DNA of 64,000 nt. It comes from Rhodococcus sp. HNM0569. Its GTDB lineage: Bacteria; Actinomycetota; Actinomycetes; Mycobacteriales; Mycobacteriaceae. Both the position numbers and the translations under genes were made by a program. How positions within the stretch are numbered: the first letter of the stretch is position 1; each line of letters opens with the position of its first letter. Location of the stretch: the NCBI RefSeq assembly GCF_012726205.1, contig NZ_JAASAE010000002.1, positions 310,001 through 374,000 on the forward strand, read 5' to 3'. The notes below the pieces were generated by a model. That model was not told the DNA's origin, did not search any database, and saw nothing but the letters and a program-made list of their open reading frames with translations. Positions 48,201 through 59,689 of the stretch are shown here, one piece after another.

Positions 48201-48881
48201 ATGGGAGCCGACACGTCCATGCAAGCACTGCCGCCCATCGGGCCCGACCATCCGGGCGTCGCGGAACTGTTCGCGGTTCTCGCGTACGGCGAGATCTCGG
48301 CGTTCTACCGCCTGGCGGAGGACGCGCAGATGGCGCGCACGCTCGAAGGGAAGGTCGCGCTCGCATCCATGGCCTCGGCCGAGATGGGGCACTTCGAGCT
48401 GCTCGAATCCGCGCTCACCAGCAGGGGTTTCGACGTCTACGAGGCGATGGATCCGTTCGTGCGCGCACTCGACGACTACCACGCGTCGACACGGCCGTCG
48501 ACGTGGCTCGAGGCGCTCGTGAAGGCTTATGTCGGCGACGGGATCGCCGCCGACTTCTACCGTGAGATCGGTCACTCGCTTCCGTCGGAGGTCGCCGACG
48601 TCGTCGAGGAGGTGCTCGCGCAGACCGCCCACTCGGAATTCGTCGTCTCCGAGGTGCAGTCGGCGGTGCGGGCGAGCACACGGGACAAGGATCGCCTGAT
48701 GCTGTGGGGGCGCAGGCTGCTCGGCGAAGCCATCACGCAAGCGCAGTTCGTGTTGTCCCGCCGCGAAGCGCTCACCGAACTCGTGCTCGGTGCGACGGGC
48801 GACCTCAACGGCGTCGTCGCGTTGTTCGACCGGATGCAGCAGAAGCACGCCGAGCGGATGAGTGTGCTCGGTCTCGTGTGA
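48201..48881 (+). CDS. Ferritin-like fold protein (Rv3210c type)
   Basis: 226 residues, mostly helical. AELFAVLAYGEISAFYRLAEDA, MASAEMGHFELLE and VLAQTAHSEFVV have Glu/His pairs in the places of di-iron ligands of ferritin-like and MiaE-like proteins, although not every ligand is clear. Role unknown. TAGGCT at 48187-48192 is 8 nt before the ATG, indicating a leaderless or near-leaderless message. Divergent from rhlE. Confidence 0.8.
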   Translation: MGADTSMQALPPIGPDHPGVAELFAVLAYGEISAFYRLAEDAQMARTLEGKVALASMASAEMGHFELLESALTSRGFDVYEAMDPFVRALDDYHASTRPSTWLEALVKAYVGDGIAADFYREIGHSLPSEVADVVEEVLAQTAHSEFVVSEVQSAVRASTRDKDRLMLWGRRLLGEAITQAQFVLSRREALTELVLGATGDLNGVVALFDRMQQKHAERMSVLGLV

Positions 48882-49011
48882 CGGGAGTTCCCGTGTGACG
48901 GCGGTGCGCGCGTGTTCGCTGTGGGCACACGCGCGAAACGGTCGGGGTGGGTCTCGTCTGCATTAGCCTGGCGGTGAAAGCCAGTCTTCTCGAACAGTTC
49001 GGAGGTTGACC

Positions 49012-49239
49012 GTGGAGGTCAAGATCGGTTTAGTCGACAGCCCGCGTGAGCTCGTCATCACCAGCGAGCAGACCCCGGACGAGGTCCAGAAGTCGGTGTC
49101 GGGTGTGCTCGAGTCGGGCGAGGGCGTGCTGTCCCTCGAAGACGAGAAGGGGAGGCGCTACCTCATCCGTGCGGCCAAGATCGCGTACGTCGAGATCGGT
49201 GTCGCCGATCCGCGCCGGGTCGGTTTCGGCGCGGTCTGA
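49012..49239 (+). CDS. DUF3107 protein (TB9.4 type)
   Basis: 75 residues: VEVKIGLVDSPRELVITSEQ at the N-terminus and IRAAKIAYVEIGVADPRR at the C-terminus, closely like Rv3208A (TB9.4). Function unknown. GGAGGT lies 5 nt before the GTG at 49012, and TAGCCT (48964-48969) is a likely -10. CGAACAGTTCG (48991-49001) is a small palindrome in the leader. A strong stem-loop follows. Confidence 0.88.
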   Translation: MEVKIGLVDSPRELVITSEQTPDEVQKSVSGVLESGEGVLSLEDEKGRRYLIRAAKIAYVEIGVADPRRVGFGAV

Positions 49240-49248
49240 CGCCTGCCG

Positions 49249-49296
49249 ACACAGAGGGGCGCCCGGAACGGACTCGTTCCGGGCGCCCCTCTGTGT
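49249..49296. terminator. Perfect 22-bp stem-loop between DUF3107 gene and tetR
   Basis: 49249-49270 pairs without mismatch with 49275-49296 around loop GACT; the stem begins ACACAGAGGGGCGCCCGG. It lies between convergent genes and can serve both. Confidence 0.9.
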
Positions 49297-49311
49297 GTGG
49301 ACCTACGAGGG

Positions 49312-51338
<2,027 letters not shown>

Positions 51339-51423
51339 GGTGGCATGGTGCTCGTACGGGCGCCGGGAAGACAATGGCCCGGTCGACGTGTTGCACCGGT
51401 AACGACGTAACCAGGAGGTCCCC

Positions 51424-52608
51424 GTGTCGGAAACTTCGCTGCCCCCGCTGGTCGAGCCCGGGCCCGAGCTCACCCGTGAGGAAGTCGAGCGCTACAGCCG
51501 CCACCTGATCATCCCCGACGTCGGGATGGACGGGCAGCGCCGGCTGAAGAACGCCAAGGTTCTCGTCATCGGCGCGGGTGGCCTCGGCTCGCCCGCACTG
51601 CTGTATCTCGCCGCGGCCGGGGTCGGCACGCTCGGTATCGTCGAGTTCGACGAGGTCGACATGTCCAACCTGCAGCGTCAGGTCATCCACGGCCGATCCG
51701 ACGTCGGCAGGCCCAAGGCGGAGAGCGCGCGCGACTCGATCAAGGAGATCAACGAGCACGTGGACGTGCGCCTGCACGAGTTCCGGCTCGAGCCCGACAA
51801 CGCGGTCGAGCTGTTCGAGCAGTACGACCTGATCCTCGACGGCACCGACAACTTCGCGACGCGCTATCTCGTCAACGACGCGGCCATCCTCGCGGGCAAG
51901 CCGTACGTGTGGGGATCGATCTTCCGGTTCGAGGGGCAGGCGTCGGTGTTCTGGGAGGGCGCCCCGGACGGACGCGGAATCAACTACCGCGACCTGTACC
52001 CGGAGGCCCCGCCGCCGGGCATGGTGCCGTCGTGCGCGGAGGGCGGCGTGCTCGGTGTGCTGTGCGCGTCGATCGGCTCGATCATGGTGACCGAGGCGGT
52101 CAAGCTGATCACGGGCATCGGCGAGTCGTTGCTCGGCCGCCTGATGGTCTACGACGCGCTCGACATGACCTACCGCACCATCAAGCTGCGGCGCGACCCC
52201 GATCGGGTTCCGGTCACCGAACTCGTCGACGACTACGAGGCGTTCTGCGGCATCGTGTCCGACGAGGGCACGGCTGCCGCGGCGGGCTCCACCCTCACCG
52301 CGGCCGAGCTCTCGGACCTGCTCGAGGCGGGCAAGGACATCGCGCTGATCGACGTGCGGGAACCCGTCGAGTGGGACATCGTGCGTATTCCCGGTGCGAC
52401 GCTGATCCCGAAGGATCGCATCCTGTCCGGGGAGGCGCTCGCCGAACTACCGCAGGACCGGCCGATCACGCTGTACTGCAAGACGGGTATCCGGTCCGCC
52501 GAGGCCCTCGCGGCGCTCAAGCGCGCGGGTTTCTCGGATGCGACGCACCTGCAGGGCGGCGTCACCGCATGGGCCAAGCAGGTGGACCAGAGCCTTCCCG
52601 TCTACTGA
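51424..52608 (+). CDS. moeZ: Adenylyltransferase/sulfurtransferase MoeZ (ThiF-rhodanese fusion)
   Basis: 394 residues. ThiF/MoeB domain (1-270): VLVIGAGGLGSPALLYLAAAG binds ATP, DGTDNFATRYLVND and PSCAEGGVLGVLCASIG follow. Rhodanese domain (285-394) with the persulfide Cys in LYCKTGIRSAEAL near residue 352. MoeZ activates and sulfurates small sulfur-carrier proteins for molybdopterin, cysteine and thio-metabolites. GTG start with AGGAGG upstream. Counterpart of Rv3206c (moeB1). Confidence 0.95.
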   Translation: MSETSLPPLVEPGPELTREEVERYSRHLIIPDVGMDGQRRLKNAKVLVIGAGGLGSPALLYLAAAGVGTLGIVEFDEVDMSNLQRQVIHGRSDVGRPKAESARDSIKEINEHVDVRLHEFRLEPDNAVELFEQYDLILDGTDNFATRYLVNDAAILAGKPYVWGSIFRFEGQASVFWEGAPDGRGINYRDLYPEAPPPGMVPSCAEGGVLGVLCASIGSIMVTEAVKLITGIGESLLGRLMVYDALDMTYRTIKLRRDPDRVPVTELVDDYEAFCGIVSDEGTAAAAGSTLTAAELSDLLEAGKDIALIDVREPVEWDIVRIPGATLIPKDRILSGEALAELPQDRPITLYCKTGIRSAEALAALKRAGFSDATHLQGGVTAWAKQVDQSLPVY

Positions 52609-52704
52609 GCGTTGCCGTCCGCGGACCCGCGCGGCTCGGTTCGGTCGCCCCACGCGTGCGCGCCTTTCCCGGCCGATGCGGGTCGGGGCGGTAGCGTGTG
52701 CGCG

Positions 52705-53559
52705 GTGAGCACAGGTCAACCTCCCCAGCACGTGTGCTCCACGTTCGGCCTCAAGGACGTCGAACCGATTCCGCTCGGTGCGGACTGGGACGGCGGCTGG
52801 CTGTGTGGAGACGTCGTACTGTCGCCGGTCGCCGATCACGCCCGTGCCGCGTGGTCGGCGAAAGTGCGCGAGACCCTGAGTGTCGACGGCGTGCGTCTCG
52901 CACGGCCCGTGCGGTCGACCGACGGCCGCTATGTCGTGTCCGGCTGGCGCGCCGACACCTTCATCGAGGGGTCTCCCGAGCCGCGGCACGACGAGGTGGT
53001 GTCGATGTCGGGCCGGCTGCACGCCGCAACGGCACAGCTCGACAAGCCGCGTTTCCTGGCGCAGCCTCCGGTCGCACCGTGGGCAGAGGTCGATCTGTTC
53101 GCGGCCGCCGATCGCGCCGCGTGGGAGCCGACGCCGCTGCGCAGCGCGCGCGGTGCGCCGGGGCTCGATTCCCTCACGCCGGACCGGCAGCGCAGCATGG
53201 ACATGATCGGCTCGCTCTCGACGCTCCGCAAACCCACCACGAGCCCGGATCAACTGGTGCACGGCGACCTGTTCGGCACGGTGCTGTTCGCAGGCTCACT
53301 GGCACCCGGCATCACCGACATCACGCCGTACTGGCGGCCGGCGGCGTGGGCGGCGGCGGTCGCGGTGGTCGACGCGATCTCGTGGGGTGGTGCCGACGAG
53401 GAGCTCGTGGTGCGGTGGGACGAGCTGCCCGAGTGGCCGCAGATGATGCTGCGCGCCGTGCTGTTCCGGCTCGCGGTGCACGTTCTGCATCCGCGTTCGA
53501 CCGAGGCCGCCTTCCCGGGGCTCGCCCGCACCGCGGACATCGTCCGCATGATGGTCTAG
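52705..53559 (+). CDS. TIGR02569 family protein
   Basis: 284 residues. The family is limited to actinobacteria and related to aminoglycoside phosphotransferase-type kinases by QLVHGDLFGTVLF near residue 180, but other kinase residues are weak. Function unknown. TAGCGT (52692-52697) sits 7 nt before the GTG, so the message is probably leaderless. Counterpart of Rv3205c and the last gene of the conserved block. Confidence 0.85.
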   Translation: MSTGQPPQHVCSTFGLKDVEPIPLGADWDGGWLCGDVVLSPVADHARAAWSAKVRETLSVDGVRLARPVRSTDGRYVVSGWRADTFIEGSPEPRHDEVVSMSGRLHAATAQLDKPRFLAQPPVAPWAEVDLFAAADRAAWEPTPLRSARGAPGLDSLTPDRQRSMDMIGSLSTLRKPTTSPDQLVHGDLFGTVLFAGSLAPGITDITPYWRPAAWAAAVAVVDAISWGGADEELVVRWDELPEWPQMMLRAVLFRLAVHVLHPRSTEAAFPGLARTADIVRMMV

Positions 53560-53614
53560 CCGTATCCGGTCGTGTTCGCGGACGGTGCCGACCGCGCGCT
53601 GACAGAGCCGCGCG

Positions 53615-54280
53615 CTACGCGAGCAACTCGCTGAACAGTGCGCGGGCGGCGGCAGCGGCAGCGGGGGCGTCACCCGCGATGACGGCCTCGACGAGAGCGT
53701 TGTGCTCGTCGTGGAAACCCTCTCCGGTCGCGTGGAAGCGTGCGTCGACGGTTTGGGTGATAGCGGGCAGCAGCGAATCGTAGAACTCCACATACACCGA
53801 GTTGTGGCTGGCGACGACGATCGCGTGGTGCAGCGCGACGTCGGCGGCCACGAGCAGGTCGGTGTCGGTGCCCTCCCATGCGCGGCAGCGTTCGTCGAGT
53901 GCGCGCCGGAGCCGGGCGACGTCGTCGTCGGTGCGGCGCCGCGCCGCGAGTTCGGCCGCGGTGACGTCGAGGGCGCGGCGCAGTTCGAGGGTGTCGCGTT
54001 CGCGCGCGGTCGCGAAGTACTCGGTGAGCGCCGTGCCGACGAGCGACGTCGCCAGGACGTACGTGCCGGAGCCCTGCCTGCGTTCGAGGAGGCCGGCGTG
54101 CACGAGGCCCTGTACCGCTTCGCGCACGGTGTTGCGGCCGGTGCCGGTGAGTTCGGCGAGCTCGGGCTCGGTGGGGATGCGTGTCCCGACCGGCCATCGG
54201 CCGGTCTGGATGCCCCGTCGCAAGGCGTCGGTGACCTGCCCGACCAGGTTCGTGCGACGGACGGGTTTCACATCATTCAT
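53615..54280 (-). CDS. GntR-family regulator with FCD domain
   Basis: 221 residues. N-terminal winged helix (about 8-75, LRRGIQTGRWPVGTRIPTE, ELTGTGRNTVREAVQGL) and C-terminal all-helical FCD domain (about 90-215) with metal-type His residues (ALHHAIVVASHN, DEHNALVEAV). Such FadR-like proteins usually repress a neighbouring transport or catabolic gene and respond to an organic acid. Divergent from an MFS gene only 23 nt away, its likely target. Confidence 0.92.
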   Translation of the reverse strand: MNDVKPVRRTNLVGQVTDALRRGIQTGRWPVGTRIPTEPELAELTGTGRNTVREAVQGLVHAGLLERRQGSGTYVLATSLVGTALTEYFATARERDTLELRRALDVTAAELAARRRTDDDVARLRRALDERCRAWEGTDTDLLVAADVALHHAIVVASHNSVYVEFYDSLLPAITQTVDARFHATGEGFHDEHNALVEAVIAGDAPAAAAAARALFSELLA

Positions 54281-54284
54281 CCGG

Positions 54285-54296
54285 TCATCCTATGAT
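54285..54296. promoter_or_regulatory. -10 TATGAT and overlapping TCAT-CCT-ATGA repeat between gntR and MFS gene
   Basis: TATGAT (54291-54296) lies 7 nt before the GTG of the MFS gene. The inverted repeat TCAT (54285-54288) / ATGA (54292-54295) overlaps it, so repressor binding would block the promoter. Confidence 0.5.
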
Positions 54297-54303
54297 TTGT
54301 GCC

Positions 54304-55560
54304 GTGAAGGTTCTCCACGGTCGGTTGCTCGTGTTCGCCGCGATCGCGCTGTCGGCGCTCGTCCTGCGGCTCGCGGTGACCTCGTTCACCCCGGTCGCCG
54401 CGCGCGTCCGGGACGAATTCGGATTCTCGGAGACGATCGTCGGTGTGTTCGGAATGATTCCGACCGCGATGTTCGCACTGTTCGGGCTCACGGCACCCAT
54501 TCTGACGCGTCGCCTCGGGCTCGAGTGGACCGCCTTCGTCGCGATGCTGGCAGCGGGCATCGGAATGCTCGTGCGGGCGACGGTCTCGGCCACACCTGCG
54601 CTGCTGGTCTTCTCGGCGCTCGCGCTCGGTGGCATGGGTATCGGCAATGTCGTCGTCCCGCCCCTCGTGAAGAAGTACTTCCCCGATCGGCTGGCTGCGA
54701 TGAGCACCGTCTACATCGTCGGCGTCCAGGTCGGCACCATCGTGCCCGCATTCGCCGCGGTGCCGGTCGCCGACCTCGCCGGGTGGCGCGTGTCGATCGG
54801 GATGTGGGCGCTCGTCGCATTCGCGGCCGCGCTGCCGTGGCTCGTGCAACTCGTCCGGCTGCGCGGCGAGAACCGCACCGGGGGTGCGGACGCGGGCCGT
54901 GTCGCCGACGACGCCCCCGCAATCGAACGGGGCCGCGTGTGGCGTTCGCCGGTGGGCATCGCGCTGGCCCTGATGTTCGGCGGTACGTCGCTCACGACGT
55001 ACGCGATGTTCACGTGGATCCCGGACATCCTCACCGACGCAGGCCGCAGCCCCGCCTATGCCGGTTCGATGGTGGGCGTGTTCTCGGCGATGGGACTCGT
55101 CGCGGCGATCGCGGCTCCGTCTGCGTGTGCGCGCATGCGCAATCCGTATCCGATCGTGATCGCCGCGTCGGTGTGCTTCCTCGTCGCGTTCGCAGGGTTG
55201 CTGTTCGCCCCGACGACGGCCACGATCCTGTGGATCGTGCTGCTCGGGCTCGGCCCGAGCACCTTCCCGATGTCGCTCACACTCATCAACCTCCGCACCC
55301 GCACCCACGTCGGCTCGTCCGAACTGTCGGGCTTCGCACAGGGTGTCGGATACACGATCGCGTCGACCGGTCCGCTGCTGTTCGGGGTGCTGCACAGCGT
55401 CACCGACGGCTGGTGGGCGTCGTTCGGTTTCCTCACCGCGGCAGTGGTCGTCGTCCTCGTGTCGGGCGCGGTGGCCTGCCGAAACCGTATGCTCGAGGAC
55501 ACCTGGCTCCCGCGCGGTCGATCTCACACGACCGTCGAGGACGGCGTGAGAATCTCTTGA
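54304..55560 (+). CDS. MFS transporter, CynX/NimT type
   Basis: 418 residues, 12 predicted membrane helices. The first helix follows directly after VKVLHGRLLVF. VNP-like segments, SFTPVAARVRDEFGFSE and IGNVVVPPLVKKYFPDR place it with the CynX/NimT family of cyanate/nitroimidazole-type exporters; substrate unknown. The GTG at 54304 is 7 nt after TATGAT and probably leaderless; an ATG at 54292 lies inside the promoter hexamer. Likely controlled by the divergent GntR protein. Confidence 0.88.
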   Translation: MKVLHGRLLVFAAIALSALVLRLAVTSFTPVAARVRDEFGFSETIVGVFGMIPTAMFALFGLTAPILTRRLGLEWTAFVAMLAAGIGMLVRATVSATPALLVFSALALGGMGIGNVVVPPLVKKYFPDRLAAMSTVYIVGVQVGTIVPAFAAVPVADLAGWRVSIGMWALVAFAAALPWLVQLVRLRGENRTGGADAGRVADDAPAIERGRVWRSPVGIALALMFGGTSLTTYAMFTWIPDILTDAGRSPAYAGSMVGVFSAMGLVAAIAAPSACARMRNPYPIVIAASVCFLVAFAGLLFAPTTATILWIVLLGLGPSTFPMSLTLINLRTRTHVGSSELSGFAQGVGYTIASTGPLLFGVLHSVTDGWWASFGFLTAAVVVVLVSGAVACRNRMLEDTWLPRGRSHTTVEDGVRIS

Positions 55561-55603
55561 CGTCGCGGTCACCGAGCGCAGCACCGACGCAATACCCGTT
55601 TCC

Positions 55604-55609
55604 TACGGT
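55604..55609 (+). promoter_or_regulatory. Candidate -10 (TACGGT) for the nitrate cluster
   Basis: TACGGT lies 33 nt before the narK GTG, leaving a short leader with a strong AGGAGG. No convincing -35 is seen. Confidence 0.35.
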
Positions 55610-55642
55610 GAGGTCTCACCCACCCACCGCAGGAGGCAGATC

Positions 55643-57088
55643 GTGGACAGTGTTCTCGCGCAACGGCGCAAGCGCAGTCATTCCATCACGCACTGGGATC
55701 CCGAGGACGTCGAGGCGTGGGAAGCGGGCGGCAAGGACGTCGCCAAGCGCAACCTGATCTGGTCGGTCGTCGCCGAGCACGTCGGATTCTCGATCTGGTC
55801 GATCTGGTCGGTCATGGTGCTGTTCATGCCTACCGACGTGTACGGCATCGACGCGGGCGGCAAGTTCTTCCTCGTCGCGGTGCCCACCCTCGTCGGGTCG
55901 CTGCTGCGCATCCCGTACACGGTCGCGACGGCGCGCTTCGGCGGCCGCAACTGGACGGTGTTCAGCGCGATCGCGCTGCTCGTCCCCACGATCCTGACGC
56001 TCGTGCTGATGCTCAACCCGGGGGCGTCCTATGCGACCTTCCTCGTGGTCGCGGCGTTCGCAGGTGTCGGCGGCGGCAACTTCGCGTCGTCGATGACCAA
56101 CATCAACGCCTTCTACCCGCAGCGCCTCAAGGGCTGGGCGCTCGGCCTCAACGCGGGCGGCGGCAACATCGGTGTCCCGGTGATCCAGATCGTCGGCCTG
56201 CTCGTCATCGCGACGGTCGGCAACACCGATCCGTGGATCGTGTGCGCGGTGTATCTGGTGGCGATCGCTGTCGCCGCGGTGGGTGCAGCGTTGTTCATGG
56301 ACAATCTCGAGAACCAGACCGCGGACCTGTCGGCGATGGGCAAGGCGCTGCGGTTCCGCGAATCGTGGATCCTCAGCTTCCTCTACATCGGCACCTTCGG
56401 CTCGTTCATCGGCTTCAGTTTCGCGTTCGGTCAGGTGCTGCAGATCAACTTCCTCGCGAGCGGTTCCACCGCCGCGCAGGCATCCTTGCAGGCCGCTCAG
56501 ATCGCTTTCCTCGGCCCGCTGCTCGGCTCGATCTCGCGCCCGCTCGGCGGCAAGCTCGCCGACCGCATCGGCGGCGGCGCCATCACGATGTACACCTTCG
56601 TCGGAATGGCATTGGCAGCAGGCGTTCTCGTCGCCGCCGGCACGGTCGACGACAGCTCGACCGGTGCGACGACGGGCCTCGTGATGACCGTGTTCGTGCT
56701 CGGCTTCATCGCGCTGTTCCTGCTGTCCGGTATCGGTAACGGCTCCGTGTACAAGATGATTCCCGCGGTTTTCGAGGTCAAGGCCGCGAACCAGCCCGGC
56801 CTCACTCCCGCCGAGCGCGGACAGTGGGCACGGTCGCGCTCCGGTGCACTCATCGGATTCGCAGGCGCGATCGGCGGGCTCGGCGGCGTCGGCATCAACA
56901 TGGTGCTGCGCGCGTCGTACAACAGCGCCGCACACTCGGCCACGATGGCCTTCTGGGTCTTCCTCGCGTTCTACCTCGTGTGCATCGCGGTCACGTGGTT
57001 CGTGTTCGTGCGGCCGTCCGCGTCGCTGCGGACCGGCACCGGGGACTCCGGGGCGAACCGGCCCGATCCCGCGCCGGTCACCGCCTGA
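55643..57088 (+). CDS. narK: Nitrate/nitrite MFS transporter NarK
   Basis: 481 residues, 12 helices. The nitrate-porter signature is clear: GVGGGNFASSMTNINAFYP and GLNAGGGNIGVPVIQ, plus RIPYTVATARFGGRNW and RIGGGAITMYTFVGMAL. It should bring nitrate in and/or export nitrite. An N-terminal HWDPEDVEAWEAGGKDVAKRN is typical of actinobacterial NarK. GTG start, AGGAGG upstream. First gene of the narK-nirB-nirD-hemD-cbiX cluster. Confidence 0.95.
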   Translation: MDSVLAQRRKRSHSITHWDPEDVEAWEAGGKDVAKRNLIWSVVAEHVGFSIWSIWSVMVLFMPTDVYGIDAGGKFFLVAVPTLVGSLLRIPYTVATARFGGRNWTVFSAIALLVPTILTLVLMLNPGASYATFLVVAAFAGVGGGNFASSMTNINAFYPQRLKGWALGLNAGGGNIGVPVIQIVGLLVIATVGNTDPWIVCAVYLVAIAVAAVGAALFMDNLENQTADLSAMGKALRFRESWILSFLYIGTFGSFIGFSFAFGQVLQINFLASGSTAAQASLQAAQIAFLGPLLGSISRPLGGKLADRIGGGAITMYTFVGMALAAGVLVAAGTVDDSSTGATTGLVMTVFVLGFIALFLLSGIGNGSVYKMIPAVFEVKAANQPGLTPAERGQWARSRSGALIGFAGAIGGLGGVGINMVLRASYNSAAHSATMAFWVFLAFYLVCIAVTWFVFVRPSASLRTGTGDSGANRPDPAPVTA

Positions 57089-57157
57089 CCCGTTCGACTC
57101 CACCGATCGTTCCCGCACGCGCGGCCGGCCGGGCACCACCCTCTCGAAGGAGCACTC

Positions 57158-59689
57158 ATGAGCGACACGCACACCACCACCGGTACGAAGTCCCTCGTCG
57201 TCGTCGGTCACGGCATGGTCGGGCACCGTTTCGTCGAAGCCGTGCGCTCGCGCGACGACGCCGGCCGGTGGGCGGTCACGATCCTGTGCGAGGAGGACCT
57301 GCCCGCCTACGACCGCGTCGGGCTGTCGAGCTACGTCGGCTCATGGCAGGCTTCCGACCTCGCTCTCGACGGAAACCGTTACGACGGAGACGGTCTCGTG
57401 GACCTCAAGGTGGGGTCCGGGGCGGCCCGCATCGACCGAGCCGCGCACACGGTCGAGACGACCGACGGCGAGGTCGTCGAGTACGACGCGCTCGTGCTCG
57501 CCACCGGCTCGTATCCGTTCGTGCCGCCGGTTCCGGGCCACGACCGGCCGGAGTGTTTCGTGTATCGCACGATCGCCGACCTCGACGGCATCCGGGCCCG
57601 CGCCGAGGCCGCAGGCCCGGGCGCCGTCGGTGTCGTCGTCGGCGGCGGGCTGCTCGGGCTCGAGGCCGCGAACGCGTTGAAGCTGCTCGGCATGCAGGCG
57701 CACGTCGTCGAGTTCGCGCCGCGACTGATGCCTGCGCAGGTGGATGCGGGCGGCGGCGCACTGCTCGAGCGGCTCGTCACCGAACTCGGACTCACGGTGC
57801 ACACGGGCGTCGGCACGTCGTCGATCACCGCGGGTGCCGACGGCAGCGCCATCGCCGTCGAACTGTCCGACGGCACCGTGATCGACGCGTCGCTGCTCGT
57901 GTTCTCGGCGGGCGTGCGGCCGCAGGACGCCCTCGCGCGTGCCGCCGGTCTCGCACTCGCCGAGCGGGGTGGCGTACTCACCGACCTCGGTTGCCGCACA
58001 TCGGATCCCGACATCTATGCGATCGGCGAATGCGCCGCTGTCGAGGGCCGCTGCTACGGCCTGGTCGCGCCCGGATACACGACGGCCGAGATCGTGGCCG
58101 ACCGGCTGCTCGGTGGCGGCGCCGAGTTCCCGGGCGCCGACATGTCGACCAAGCTCAAGTTGATGGGTGTCGACGTCGCGAGCTTCGGCGACGCCCTCGC
58201 ACAGACGCCCGGTGCACTCGACGTCGTGTTCAGCGACGCCGCGAAGGGCACCTACGCAAAGCTGGTGCTCTCCGACGACGCCAAGACGCTGCTCGGCGGC
58301 ATCCTCGTCGGCGACGCCTCGGCCTACGCGTCGCTGCGTCCGCTCGTCGGGCGGGAGTTGCCCGGCGACGCCGCCGCACTCATCTCGCCCGCGGGCGAGA
58401 AGCCCGGCGCGGGAACACTTCCCGACGACGCGCAGGTGTGCTCGTGCAATGGCGTCACGAAAGGCGCGATCTGCGGTGCGATCGCGGACGGCGCCTGCGA
58501 CGTCGCGGCCGTCAAGGCCTGCACGGGCGCGGGCACCACCTGCGGCGGCTGCCTGCCGTCGGTCAAACAGCTGCTCGCGGCGTCCGGTATCGAACTGTCG
58601 AAGGCGGTGTGCGAACACTTCGCGCAGTCGCGCGCCGAGCTGTACGAGATCGTGCGGGCGACCGGCACGCGCACGTTCTCGGCGCTCATCGCGAAGTACG
58701 GCACCGGCACCGGCTGCGACCTGTGCAAGCCCGTCGTCGCATCGATCCTCGCGTCCACCGCGTCCGACCACATCCTGCACCCCAAGCAGGCGGGCCTGCA
58801 GGACACCAACGACCACTTCCTCGCCAACATCCAGCGCAACGGCACGTACTCGGTCGTGCCGCGCATGCCGGGCGGCGAGTGCACTCCGGACCAGCTCATC
58901 GTGATCGGCGAGGTCGCCCGCGATTTCGGCCTCTACGTCAAGATGACCGGCGGGCAACGTATCGACCTGTTCGGCGCGCGCGTCGAGCAGCTACCGGAGA
59001 TCTGGCGCAGGCTCGTCGACGCAGGCATGGAATCGGGGCAGGCGTACGGCAAGTCGCTGCGCACGGTCAAGAGCTGCGTCGGATCGACGTGGTGCCGGTA
59101 CGGGGTCCAGGACTCGGTCGGCATGGCGGTCGAACTCGAGCTGCGCTATCGCGGGCTGCGCTCGCCGCACAAGCTCAAGTTCGGTGTCTCGGGTTGCGCG
59201 CGCGAGTGCGCCGAGGCGAGAGGTAAGGACGTCGGCGTCATCGCCACCGAGGACGGCTGGAACATGTACGTGTGCGGTAACGGCGGGCAGACGCCGAAGC
59301 ATGCCCAGCTGCTCGCGAGCGGCCTCGACGACGCGACCCTGATCCGCTACGTCGACCGGTTCCTCATGTACTACATCCGCACCGCGGACCGCCTGCAGCG
59401 CACCGCGCCGTGGCTCGAGTCCCTCGAGGGCGGCCTCGACCACGTGCGAGCCGTCGTGTGCGAGGACAGCCTCGGCATCGGGGCGGAACTCGAAGCAGAC
59501 ATGGCTGCCCACGTCGAGGGATACCGCGACGAGTGGAAGGGAGTGCTCGACGACCCGGAGAAGTTGTCGCGTTTCGTGTCCTTCGTCAATGCGCCGGGCC
59601 GGCAGGACCCGACCGTCGAGTTCGACGAGACCGGCCCGCGCAAGAAGCCCGTCCTGTTGGGCATGCCGAACGCCGCCATCTCCGGGTGA
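57158..59689 (+). CDS. nirB: Assimilatory nitrite reductase [NAD(P)H], large subunit
   Basis: 843 residues. FAD/NAD domain (1-400) with VVVGHGMVGHRFVEA and VVVGGGLLGLEAANALKLLG; BFD-like [2Fe-2S] domain with CSCNG near 427 and CGGC near 463; then the siroheme/[4Fe-4S] domains with KSCVGSTWC near 638 and GVSGCAREC near 679. It reduces nitrite to ammonium with six electrons. GAAGGAG precedes the ATG. The siroheme enzymes are encoded downstream. Confidence 0.97.
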   Translation: MSDTHTTTGTKSLVVVGHGMVGHRFVEAVRSRDDAGRWAVTILCEEDLPAYDRVGLSSYVGSWQASDLALDGNRYDGDGLVDLKVGSGAARIDRAAHTVETTDGEVVEYDALVLATGSYPFVPPVPGHDRPECFVYRTIADLDGIRARAEAAGPGAVGVVVGGGLLGLEAANALKLLGMQAHVVEFAPRLMPAQVDAGGGALLERLVTELGLTVHTGVGTSSITAGADGSAIAVELSDGTVIDASLLVFSAGVRPQDALARAAGLALAERGGVLTDLGCRTSDPDIYAIGECAAVEGRCYGLVAPGYTTAEIVADRLLGGGAEFPGADMSTKLKLMGVDVASFGDALAQTPGALDVVFSDAAKGTYAKLVLSDDAKTLLGGILVGDASAYASLRPLVGRELPGDAAALISPAGEKPGAGTLPDDAQVCSCNGVTKGAICGAIADGACDVAAVKACTGAGTTCGGCLPSVKQLLAASGIELSKAVCEHFAQSRAELYEIVRATGTRTFSALIAKYGTGTGCDLCKPVVASILASTASDHILHPKQAGLQDTNDHFLANIQRNGTYSVVPRMPGGECTPDQLIVIGEVARDFGLYVKMTGGQRIDLFGARVEQLPEIWRRLVDAGMESGQAYGKSLRTVKSCVGSTWCRYGVQDSVGMAVELELRYRGLRSPHKLKFGVSGCARECAEARGKDVGVIATEDGWNMYVCGNGGQTPKHAQLLASGLDDATLIRYVDRFLMYYIRTADRLQRTAPWLESLEGGLDHVRAVVCEDSLGIGAELEADMAAHVEGYRDEWKGVLDDPEKLSRFVSFVNAPGRQDPTVEFDETGPRKKPVLLGMPNAAISG

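Noticed and set aside
48991-49001. CGAACAGTTCG as a second LexA box
   Set aside because: The two half-sites are separated by one base rather than four, so it does not fit the LexA consensus.
55561-55600. GTCAC-rich stretch before narK as a GlnR box
   Set aside because: There is a GTCAC but no GAAAC half-site at 6-nt spacing.
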